From positions 1-7,176 of the forward strand of contig CAYTLQ010000343.1 in assembly GCA_964438715.1 (NCBI GenBank): 7,176 nucleotides of DNA, in the 5' to 3' direction. Shown here one piece after another: positions 1-6,648 of the stretch (its first letter is position 1; each line of letters begins with the position of its first letter). Source of the stretch: CAYTLQ01 sp964438715. Its GTDB lineage: Bacteria > Bacteroidota > Ignavibacteria > Ignavibacteriales > Ignavibacteriaceae. The notes under the pieces are model-generated. The model did not search any database, had not been told where the DNA came from, and was given only the letters and a program-made list of their open reading frames with translations. Position numbers and translations under genes: made by a program.

Positions 1-1396
1 GAATACTACTAACTTCACAAAGTAAATCAACTGCACGAAAATTGTAAGGGTCATTTTTTAATATATCTAATAATTTTGAAGAAGCTTGTTCATGTTTCCC
101 AAGAATAATTTCATTTTCAATATCATGAATCTCTTTAATTAATGTATGTCGCGGATGTGCAGGTAATATATAGGTTACACTCTCCGGGCCAATGTCAAAA
201 GATGGAGTTGGACAACCCTCCTCTCTCATAGTTCTTAAAATTGTAGGAATACCTTGACCCTCTGCCTGTGCCAATTGTAATTTATTAAAAAAATATGCCA
301 ATGATTGATTTCTCCAGTATGGTGTAGCCTTTCCACTTAGAAATTTTTCTTTATCAATTGCCTTTGGGAGTGTGCCTGGTGAATAAACCTCAATTCTATC
401 CGAAAATACTGTAACTCTGGATGGTTGCTCAATTTCATAATCTCTATGAACTAAACAGTTGACAATTGCTTCCTGCAAAGCTCTCAATGGATATTTTAAT
501 TGATTGGGAATATTATCAGTTTTATCAAAAGCAGTGTATGTTTCTGCATTTAACAATTCTATGCATTTTCTGGCTTGTTGGACAATATTACCTGTAATTT
601 CATGCCTTTCGGCAGTTGGCTCACTCCTATCTTTACCTTTATACACAGAAAAAATAGTATAGGCTCCGGAAAAATATTTTAATGGGTCTTTGCCAAACAT
701 TAACAAAGTGAAGTTTTTGGGACGGAGAGTATTTGTTATTTTTTCTTTTCCGGCTAATGGTGGTACAAAACTCGAAATTCTTTCTTTATCAGAAATGTAG
801 TCTTCTAATGCTTTATTTGAATCCCAGACCTTCATTTCCTGAAGGTATTCACGCAATACTAATAAATCAACATCTTCTATTTCAGAGGAAGTATTTATTC
901 TTTTATCCCAGGGTTCTAATTCCTTTTTTTGAATTAAAAGTTCTCTGAGAATTCCATTTTTAGCCTCTCTGGTCTCTCTGCCGATCCTAACATAATAAGT
1001 AGAACTATCTTTTCCGGAAGCTCTATAAGAATGAGCATCTTTTGATGCGGGGATTATAAATACTAAAATCCTTTTATCCTCAGAAACAGGTAATTCCTCA
1101 GTAAGAGGAACAATCGGGGGGAATACCTTTTCTCTTAAATCACTTATTACTTTTCCTTCAATCTATTTTAACCTGGAAGATATCAGACCTGTTTCAATTA
1201 ACTTTTGAAACCCATGTTCATCTTTAGCTTCTTTAGCTTCGCAAACAATATAGCCCCCTCCTAAATTTGAAAAATCGTTAGCAAATGCAACGGAAGTTTT
1301 GATAATATCCTCGATATCTGCAACATTTTCTTTCCATTCCACTCTCTCACTTTCTCGTTGAGATAACTCCTTTAAATTTACTATAGAGGAAGCCAT
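1..1396 (-). pseudogene. AlbA_2 (Schlafen-type) / GHKL ATP-binding domain protein with in-frame amber codon, C-terminus cut off by window edge
   Basis: The ATG at 1394-1396 opens a frame that stays open to base 2 except for one TAG at 1163-1165 (codon 78). Reading through it gives one continuous protein of 464 residues or more. Residues about 14-60 match an AlbA_2 domain (ESERVEWKEN; AFANDFSNLGGGYIVCEAKE). After the TAG come the rest of that domain (YYVRIGRETREA) and a GHKL/HATPase_c_4-like module with the family-typical EAIVNCLVHRDYE (about residues 309-321), IEVYSPGTLP and AEGQGIPTI. This is the COG2865 'RecG-related regulator' architecture; such proteins are predicted nucleic-acid-binding regulators or accessory defence factors with no settled reaction. 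The visible C-terminus (GKHEQASSKLLDILKNDPYN) looks TPR-like rather than winged-helix. The TAG falls inside AlbA_2, so the 77-residue product would be non-functional unless the stop is suppressed. A sequencing error is an equally good explanation. Family assignment is secure; status is not. Confidence 0.85.
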
Positions 1397-1423
1397 ATAA
1401 TCTTCTTTTTTCTTTGCAATTTA

Positions 1424-1453
1424 CAAAATTTTAATAAACTGCTTTATTTTCAA
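1424..1453 (-). promoter_or_regulatory. possible promoter of the AlbA_2 gene
   Basis: On the minus strand, ATTG and AAATTTTG are separated by about 19 bases. This approximates the Bacteroidota -33 (TTTG) and -7 (TAnnTTTG) pattern and lies about 27 bases upstream of the ATG at 1396. The region is so AT-rich that chance matches are likely. A weak purine-rich stretch (AGAAGA) precedes the ATG. Confidence 0.2.
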
Positions 1454-1462
1454 TATCTTAGG

Positions 1463-1586
1463 TGTACGAAATTCGGGACTCAGATCGATTTAATGAACAT
1501 TAAAGACCTCACTTTATGATAAGGGTGTAATAGCTTCTTACATCAATGATAAGAGGGTAAATAATTTTTGTCTATTTTTTCGTACA
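1463..1586. mobile_element. 124-bp element with inverted ends, likely remnant or miniature insertion sequence
   Basis: The segment begins TGTACGAAA (1463-1471) and ends with its exact reverse complement TTTCGTACA (1578-1586), so it has 5'-TG...CA-3' ends. The symmetry extends outward to 13 bp with one mismatch (1459-1471 / 1578-1590). On the minus strand it carries two near-identical direct repeats centred on CTTATCAT and CCTTATCAT. These are followed by a good ribosome binding site (GTGAGG) six bases before an ATG at 1500, which opens only six codons before TGA at 1480-1482. Inverted TG...CA ends, end-proximal direct repeats and a truncated gene start are what an internally deleted IS21-like element would leave. 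No transposase is present and I see no target-site duplication. The IS21 link is inference. Confidence 0.4.
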
Positions 1587-1639
1587 TCTACAACAAACCT
1601 GTGAGCCCCGGCTTTTGACAATTTCTTTTATTGTCCCAT

Positions 1640-2401
1640 TCAATGTTTGAGATGTCCGGATATTTTTGTTTTCTCAAGAGTTACTTTATCCCATTTTACT
1701 ATCATAAATATCCAAAATGGAATAGAGTCTGAAAGTACTATGTAGGTATTGGTTTGAGGAAACTCAAATATTATGTTCAACCAACTATGAAGGGTAACCG
1801 CTACCACTAAAGATTTTGTTTTATTTACACTTTCACCATACAGAAATGAAAGCGCTGAGAGTGGTATAATAAACAGTATTGGTCTTAATATTCCCGCTAT
1901 TATGGAACCCGAAAGAGTTCTGGTCGTGAAATGCCAAAGCTCCCACAATACTCCAATCAACAAATACCGTTTCCATTTTGGTAAATCTTCAAGTTGGACC
2001 TGCAGAAAACCACGCCATCCCAATTCTTCACCTAAAGTAAAGATAAATGAACCTATCAAAATCTGTAAAGGAAAAATGTGGTTATATTGAAGTTCGTTAT
2101 CCTTTAGACCAAGCATTATCAAAGCCACAAGAGGAATTCCCCAAAACAAAAGGCTTTTTACTATTGAAGTACCGAACAATGAAGTTGTTTTCTTAACATT
2201 ACCCTTAAAGAGAAACCAACACAGTATTGCAGAAATTCAGGGACCCCACATAATCAAACTTGTTTTAATAACATAATGCAGTTTGATGGAATTCCAATCT
2301 TCCGTGTAAACATCTCTCCAGAAAAAGAAAGGCCAGGAAAACAAGCAGGCCAACAAATAGAAAACAATAACGGGTTTATATTTTTTATAGAACGATTTCA
2401 T
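1640..2401 (-). pseudogene. CPBP (CAAX-type) intramembrane metalloprotease, interrupted by in-frame TGA
   Basis: Reading from the ATG at 2399-2401 gives a 252-residue hydrophobic protein if the TGA at 2237-2239 (codon 55, between MWGP and ISAILCWFLF) is ignored. There is no frameshift. The CPBP signatures are all downstream of it: EELGWRG at 125-131 (EExxxR), the WHF histidine near residue 157, and HSWLN with His205 and Asn209. Several transmembrane segments surround them. The family comprises membrane-embedded glutamic/metal-type proteases, including CAAX prenyl endopeptidases and bacteriocin-immunity proteins; the substrate here is unknown. The first 54 residues hold a plausible first membrane segment (VIVFYLLACLFSWPFFFW), so the true start is upstream of the stop. 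The codons after the TGA offer only a TTG (2179) as an early restart, which would drop the first membrane helix. Either a degraded gene or a base-call error. Confidence 0.8.
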
Positions 2402-2486
2402 ATTACTATACTTTCGTTTTTTACCTTGTTGCTTATTTCTCTTTCCTGGTCATAATGTCCGTAAACATTTTGAGTGTATGTAATGC

Positions 2487-2538
2487 AGAGGAACAGAGGT
2501 ATTGACTTACGATTTACCACTTCAGCCGCTGTTCTTCT
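2487..2538. repeat. stem-loop between the Rid gene and the CPBP gene
   Basis: AGAGGAACAG (2487-2496) and CTGTTCTTCT (2529-2538) can pair over 10 positions (nine Watson-Crick, one G-T). After one mismatch they add two more G-C pairs, closing a loop of about 30 bases. It occupies most of the 162-base gap between two co-directional genes and lacks the T-run of an intrinsic terminator. It could be an mRNA structure or a recombination site, but the arms do not fit the attC core consensus (RYYYAAC...GTTRRRY). No gene is supported in this gap. Confidence 0.35.
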
Positions 2539-2563
2539 TATACAATCTTGTGCCTTCGTACTT

Positions 2564-3070
2564 TTATTTAGATTTATGTACTTCAAGTTCTATTTCAACT
2601 AAAAATTCCGGTGTTGCCAGTCCCTTTACTTCAAGCCAGGTTCCTGCAGGAAATTGTTTTTTATAGATAGAGTTACGAAATCCTGAAACTTTAATAAAGT
2701 CCTTCATATTTGTCGTATAAATGTTTTCTACAACAACATCGTCAAAGGTGCAACCATAGTGTTGTAATATTTTATCTAAATCAGCATAGCAGTTTTTCAT
2801 TTGTTGTTCTATATCGCCAACTGCGGTTGGATTTCCTTGTTCATCCATACTCACAGCTCCGGAGATTTTTATGACATTTCCTATTTTTACCGCGTGTGAA
2901 TACCCGAAAGCTTTTTCCACCTCAGGTCGCAGGAGAAAATATTCAACTGTATCTGACTTCGCAATAATCTGACCAACCTCCTTTGGCGTTTCTTTAAAAC
3001 CCATCGACAAAGCGATAGAAACTATAAATGGAATTGCCAGAACTGATAAATTTTTGTACTTGAATTTCAT
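2564..3070 (-). CDS. exported Rid (YjgF/YER057c/UK114) family protein
   Basis: A 168-residue protein. Residues about 1-24 form a basic start plus hydrophobic segment (LSVLAIPFIVSIALSMGF), predicting a signal peptide or membrane anchor; classic RidA is cytosolic and about 128 residues. The Rid fold follows: GNVIKISGAVSMDEQGN (64-80), the helix QQMKNCYADLDKILQHYG (89-106), DVVVENIYTTNMKDF (111-125) and the C-terminal strand LVEIELEV (157-164). RidA enzymes hydrolyse reactive enamine/imine intermediates such as 2-aminoacrylate, using an arginine in a FPARS motif (Arg105 in E. coli). Here the motif reads FPAGTW (140-145), with glycine at the arginine position. By family knowledge this argues against the archetypal deaminase activity and for one of the Rid subfamilies without known function. 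The start has AAGGAT 13 bases upstream, a weak and distant ribosome site. The next gene (CPBP) follows after 162 bases. Confidence 0.88.
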   Translation of the reverse strand: MKFKYKNLSVLAIPFIVSIALSMGFKETPKEVGQIIAKSDTVEYFLLRPEVEKAFGYSHAVKIGNVIKISGAVSMDEQGNPTAVGDIEQQMKNCYADLDKILQHYGCTFDDVVVENIYTTNMKDFIKVSGFRNSIYKKQFPAGTWLEVKGLATPEFLVEIELEVHKSK

Positions 3071-3156
3071 AGTTTACTTATATCCTTGATTAATTGTTAC
3101 TATAAATTAAAGTTATGCCGGAATCTATACCGAATTGACGGTTTGAGTGACTTTCG

Positions 3157-3273
3157 CTAGTCATCACTCTGAGATTTTTTATCCTCCTTAGATTTCTTTT
3201 TAAATGCTCCTGCTGACCAGAGTGTGAAAAAAGTTATTCCAACAAGTAGTAAAACCCACCAGGTTACATCCAT
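3157..3273 (-). CDS. 38-residue single-pass membrane protein
   Basis: A short open frame with a near-ideal ribosome binding site. It begins MDVTWWVLLLVGITFFTL, a transmembrane helix of about 17-19 residues (roughly 5-23). A highly charged tail follows, with lysines from about residue 25 (FKKKSKEDKK), ending in DD and TAG. By the positive-inside rule the tail is cytoplasmic and the N-terminus outside. I do not recognise the family. The size and layout recall small accessory subunits of transporters or respiratory enzymes, but no such partner gene is in the window. It lies between the protease lipoprotein (138 bases upstream) and the exported Rid gene (86 bases downstream), all on the same strand. 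The combination of ribosome site, membrane helix and charged tail makes chance unlikely. Confidence 0.65.
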   Translation of the reverse strand: MDVTWWVLLLVGITFFTLWSAGAFKKKSKEDKKSQSDD

Positions 3274-3278
3274 AGATT

Positions 3279-3284
3279 TCTCCT
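3279..3284 (-). promoter_or_regulatory. ribosome binding site of the 38-residue protein
   Basis: AGGAGA on the minus strand sits five bases before the ATG at 3271-3273. It is the main reason to accept this very short gene. Confidence 0.65.
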
Positions 3285-3302
3285 AAAAAATATTTTCGTA
3301 GC

Positions 3303-3332
3303 CTTTTGAGAAATTTGAGTGTATTTCAAAAG
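3303..3332 (-). terminator. weak candidate terminator after the protease lipoprotein gene
   Basis: CTTTTGA (3303-3309) pairs with TCAAAAG (3326-3332), and two inner pairs (one G-T) are possible. On the minus strand a T-rich stretch (ATATTTTTT) follows the stem about ten bases later. An alternative, longer-range pairing exists between 3319-3330 and 3380-3390 with a one-base bulge. The stem is AT-rich, so its strength is doubtful. Confidence 0.2.
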
Positions 3333-3411
3333 AGTTTGCATCAGAGTATCTTTTACTTAATTATTTCCGGTTTCATAAGTTTGAATACACCTTAAATAAT
3401 GTATTCCAGAT

Positions 3412-4755
3412 TTATTTTGCAACTTCGTAACCGAAGTAGTTGTTTTGATAATCCAGAATCAATTTGGCGTTTGGGGCGATGTCGGCGCCTAATACCCCAT
3501 CCGGCTTAATGAAAACTGCTCCTCTCGTCGGCCTGGTTTGGATATCACCAAATTGAAGCCGATAGTTACCCAAGAACAGAGTTAACTCCGAAATTGATTT
3601 TATTTCCAATTTCTCAAATCCGCCGGCGGAACCAACAGTCTCCTGCTTTGTGCCGGATGGTAATATGTCTATTTTTTGAAATATATGATCGGTAATTGAA
3701 CTACTCCGTGCTCCCAAATCCAGTCCGAAAATCATCGGGATACCGCTTTCTGAAAGAAGTTCAACCACTGGATAACCAAGCCAAAAGAAATTGCGTGTAA
3801 CATTTTTCTGAAGTATTGGTTTCGAAATAGTTACTTCTTTGTTAGCATAATCAATTTCCAGATGCATATTCCTGATAGCGTTCCAGCCAATAATGCCATC
3901 GATTTTGACCATAGTAAATAATCCAAATAACCTGAATTCCAGATCGCTTTTGTCAATAATAATGGCCGGATGATTATTAATAAGCAAGCCGCCAATGTCA
4001 AGAGATTCAATGACCGCCGGTTGAGTTGTTACCCGTATATTGGTGGCGGTTCCGGCGCTGGTTGTTTCTTCACCTATCGGCTGAACGCCGCAAGCAGCTG
4101 CAACATCCGAAGAAAGAACGCTCAGTCCCGCTCCGCTGTCAATCCAGAAATTAAATATTTTCCCATTTACGTTTATCTCAATTACGGGCGTGCCAATTTT
4201 ACTTACTGAGAGTGGTAACTTTATGGGAATTTCAGGATACCGGTATTTTTCCGATGGCATCTGACGGAAGGCGTTAATTAAATTACTACCTCCCTTTACG
4301 ATGCTGTCATCAACAGGAAAATTCTGTAAGAATTGATATAATTCCTGAAATTTGTTTTCATTAAAAAGTAAATTGGAGTAAATTTCACCGGAATGTTCTC
4401 TAATAAGTTTATCCTGAGCTGTTTCGCTCAACAATTTAAATAAATTTTCAGCCTCCCGGTTTTTACCTTCCCTTATGTACTGCAATCCTTTAGTAAACTG
4501 ATGTATTTCGTTCTCAGGAGAAAATTGCCGGAGAGCCTCCATATCTGTTTGGAGTGACTCCAGAGCACTCCAAATGTCTTTATACGATGGATGAATAACA
4601 TTTATTGTTCCGGCTGAATTTTTTGTAACATTCAACACAGTAGGTGATGAAGCACAGCCATAAGTAACTAATATTGCAGTAACAAGCGTAATTACCCGAT
4701 ACAAGTAATATGAAGCCTTAAATATGGGCCTAAGAAAAATTAATTTGATATTCAT
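3412..4755 (-). CDS. lipoprotein with helical-repeat region and two-lobed retropepsin-like aspartic protease domain
   Basis: A 447-residue protein. Residues about 19-34 are hydrophobic and end in TYGC (Cys34), a loose lipobox of the kind Bacteroidota-type genomes tolerate, so an outer- or periplasm-facing lipoprotein is inferred. Residues about 85-145 (IREGKNREAENLFKLLSE and following) look like TPR-type helices. Two retropepsin-like lobes follow. Lobe 1 has FWIDSGAGLSVLS (Asp206-Ser-Gly-Ala) and the flap-side hydrophobic-Gly DGIIGWNAI (286-294). Lobe 2 has FGLDLGARSSSIT (Asp346-Leu-Gly-Ala) and GVLGADI (420-426). Known retropepsins need two D-T/S-G loops, from a homodimer or a tandem pair. 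Here the second loop keeps the aspartate but has leucine in place of Thr/Ser. Substrate unknown. The ATG is supported by AGGAG seven bases upstream. Confidence 0.85.
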   Translation of the reverse strand: MNIKLIFLRPIFKASYYLYRVITLVTAILVTYGCASSPTVLNVTKNSAGTINVIHPSYKDIWSALESLQTDMEALRQFSPENEIHQFTKGLQYIREGKNREAENLFKLLSETAQDKLIREHSGEIYSNLLFNENKFQELYQFLQNFPVDDSIVKGGSNLINAFRQMPSEKYRYPEIPIKLPLSVSKIGTPVIEINVNGKIFNFWIDSGAGLSVLSSDVAAACGVQPIGEETTSAGTATNIRVTTQPAVIESLDIGGLLINNHPAIIIDKSDLEFRLFGLFTMVKIDGIIGWNAIRNMHLEIDYANKEVTISKPILQKNVTRNFFWLGYPVVELLSESGIPMIFGLDLGARSSSITDHIFQKIDILPSGTKQETVGSAGGFEKLEIKSISELTLFLGNYRLQFGDIQTRPTRGAVFIKPDGVLGADIAPNAKLILDYQNNYFGYEVAK

Positions 4756-4762
4756 GGTTTTA

Positions 4763-4767
4763 CTCCT
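4763..4767 (-). promoter_or_regulatory. ribosome binding site of the protease lipoprotein gene
   Basis: AGGAG on the minus strand lies seven bases before the ATG at 4753-4755 and fixes this start. Confidence 0.65.
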
Positions 4768-5035
4768 GTTTTCCGAATACTTGAATTAAGGTTAATATTG
4801 GTACTAACTTTTAATAATTAGTGATTGTCTTGTATTCTCGGGGGAACCAAAATCATCTTTAATCCTGATGAGAGGAGATGGAAAATTGTTACCAGGATTT
4901 GAGTATGTTTTTACAAGATACTTTTATTATTTGTTTTGTATTGGACATTCTTACTACCTGAAAGGTTTAATTATGTATTAGCACAAATCGCTAAAAATAT
5001 CCCCTGCCTGCAGATAGTATTGTAATTTCGTCTTG
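4768..5035. other. non-coding gap after hsdM
   Basis: No convincing gene on either strand. The longest minus-strand ATG frames I traced here encode fewer than 20 residues, and I see no remnant of an hsdS gene, which often follows hsdM. Two weak inverted repeats are present: AATCCTG/CAGGATT (4861-4867 / 4893-4899) and TTAGC/GCTAA (4978-4982 / 4990-4994). Neither has a T-run. The promoter of the lipoprotein gene is probably here, but I cannot pick one with confidence. Confidence 0.5.
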
Positions 5036-6646
5036 TTATATTGGTGGAAGTCCCAATTCCTTTAAAAAATTATTATGTTTCTTTCGTGCTTCAGTTATGT
5101 TCTTTTCAAGGGCGATGAGTTTTTTGTTTACTTCTTTCAGGTCAATGAGTTCTTCTTCAACAGCAGTGCTTACATAGCGTGAAATATTCAGATTGTATTC
5201 GTTCTTAACGATTTCTTCCATTGATACTCTGCGGGAGTACCGGGCTTCTTCTTTACGGTTTTTGTATGTATTTACAATTTTCTTGATATGCTCGGGAAGC
5301 AAACTGTTTTGTCGTTTCCCTTTTTCATAGTGTTCGGCGGCATTGATGAACAAAACATCGTCAAACTTTTTGCACTTCTTTAAAACTACAATACATACAG
5401 GAATGCCCGTAGAGAAAAACAGATTGGCAGGAAGTCCGATGACGGTGTCAATATTGCCATCCTCCAATAATTTTTTTCTGATTTTTTCTTCTGCGCCGCC
5501 TCTGAATAAAACACCGTGTGGCAAAATAATAGCCATAGTTCCTTCTTTACTTAAAAAGTGAAAGCCGTGCAGAAGAAAGGCAAAATCGGCGGCAGACTTT
5601 GGTGCAAGTCCGTAACTTTTGAAACGGAAATCTTGTGCCATTTCTTCCGATGGTTCCCAACGGTAGCTAAAAGGCGGATTGGCTACGATGGCATCAAACT
5701 CTAATTTCCTGGCAGGGTTTATTTCATTTAGAATTTCCCAATCATTAACCAAAGTATCACCGTGATGAATGACAAATTCTGTATCTTTCACGCCATGCAG
5801 CAGCATGTTCATTCGGGCTAAGTTGTAGGTGGTGATGTTTTTCTCTTGTCCGTAAATTTTACCTATTGTTCCTTTGGCATCCTTCATTTTTTTACGGACA
5901 TTTAGCAACAATGAACCCGAACCACAGGCAAAGTCCAGCACCCTTTCAATCTTTTTCTTTTCTCCCTGGCTTGGTTCCTGGCTATCGAGTATGACGATTT
6001 CAGATAAGATGTCTGAAATCCGTTGCGGCGTATAAAACTCGCCTGCTTTTTTGCCCGAACCTGCTGCAAATTGCCCAATCAGGTATTCGTAGGCATCGCC
6101 CAGTATGTCTTTGTCGGTGGCAAACTGGTTAATGCCTTCGGCAATTTTCTGAATGATGTTGCAGAGTTTTTTGTTGCGTTCTTCATAGCTCCTGCCGAGT
6201 TTTTCCGAATCCAGATTGATCTCGGAAAACAAGCCCTGAAAAGTGCTTTCAAACGATTCGTTTTCGATGTATTTAAAACCTTTCTGCAAGGTGCGAAGCA
6301 ACTCTTTGCTTTGGGTTTTTGCCAGTTCGGCAATGCTGTTCCATAAATACTCGGGTTTTATGACATAGTGTACTTTTCTCCGCATTTGTTTTTCGAATTC
6401 CGGCACATCATCGGCATTTTGTGCGTACCAAACCGAGAGGGGTGTTTTGCCGCCGTTGCCGTTCAAGGTGGGATAATCTTTCCCTAATTCCTTTTTGGCT
6501 GCTGTTTCGTAGTTATCGCTCAGGTAGCGTAAGAACAAAAACGAAAGCATGTAATCGCGGAAATCATCCGCATTCATAGCACCACGCAGTTCGTCTGCGA
6601 TTTTCCAAAGGGTTTTGCCTAGTTGTGTTTGATTATTTTCTGACAT
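5036..6646 (-). CDS. hsdM: type I restriction-modification DNA methyltransferase subunit M
   Basis: A 536-residue, full-length HsdM. It transfers a methyl group from S-adenosylmethionine to adenine N6 and works in a complex with the specificity subunit HsdS (M2S, or R2M2S with the endonuclease). The N-terminal helical HsdM_N domain covers about residues 8-140 (LWKIADELRGAMNADDFRDY). AGEFYTPQRI (201-210) is the motif preceding the fold, VLDFACGSGSLL (236-247) is the AdoMet-binding loop, and VANPPFSY (321-328) holds the NPPF catalytic motif of gamma-type N6-adenine methylases. The C-terminal helix (about 500-530) would contact HsdS. All key residues are intact. The gene starts two bases after the stop of the upstream transposase-like gene, with only a weak GGAAAA before it, so translation is probably coupled to that gene. 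No hsdS or hsdR is visible in the window; either may lie beyond the right edge. Confidence 0.96.
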   Translation of the reverse strand: MSENNQTQLGKTLWKIADELRGAMNADDFRDYMLSFLFLRYLSDNYETAAKKELGKDYPTLNGNGGKTPLSVWYAQNADDVPEFEKQMRRKVHYVIKPEYLWNSIAELAKTQSKELLRTLQKGFKYIENESFESTFQGLFSEINLDSEKLGRSYEERNKKLCNIIQKIAEGINQFATDKDILGDAYEYLIGQFAAGSGKKAGEFYTPQRISDILSEIVILDSQEPSQGEKKKIERVLDFACGSGSLLLNVRKKMKDAKGTIGKIYGQEKNITTYNLARMNMLLHGVKDTEFVIHHGDTLVNDWEILNEINPARKLEFDAIVANPPFSYRWEPSEEMAQDFRFKSYGLAPKSAADFAFLLHGFHFLSKEGTMAIILPHGVLFRGGAEEKIRKKLLEDGNIDTVIGLPANLFFSTGIPVCIVVLKKCKKFDDVLFINAAEHYEKGKRQNSLLPEHIKKIVNTYKNRKEEARYSRRVSMEEIVKNEYNLNISRYVSTAVEEELIDLKEVNKKLIALEKNITEARKKHNNFLKELGLPPI

Positions 6647-6648
6647 AT

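Noticed and set aside
1..2401. Alternative genetic code
   Set aside because: The two internal stops are different codons (TAG and TGA). The 38-residue gene ends in TAG and the CPBP gene in TGA, while the remaining genes end in TAA, so neither stop codon looks reassigned.
2487..2538. Integron attC site between single-gene cassettes
   Set aside because: The arms carry GAAC/GTTC but not the RYYYAAC...GTTRRRY core. There is no second copy at the other gene gaps, and no integrase is present.
2398..2586. 62-codon minus-strand frame overlapping the end of the Rid gene and the ATG of the CPBP gene (ATGA overlap)
   Set aside because: It needs a TTG start inside the Rid gene, has no ribosome site, and its composition and sequence resemble no protein family I know. 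The stop-start overlap is probably chance.
3145..3169. Terminator after the 38-residue protein (GAGTGACT paired with a bulged AGTC-ACTC arm)
   Set aside because: The stem needs a three-base bulge and overlaps the stop codon, and no T-run follows.
4861..4899. Terminator formed by AATCCTG/CAGGATT
   Set aside because: Only seven base pairs, a 25-base loop and no T-run on either side.
6023..6346. Long plus-strand and second minus-strand frames inside hsdM
   Set aside because: These are shadows of the well-conserved hsdM reading frame and show no family motif.
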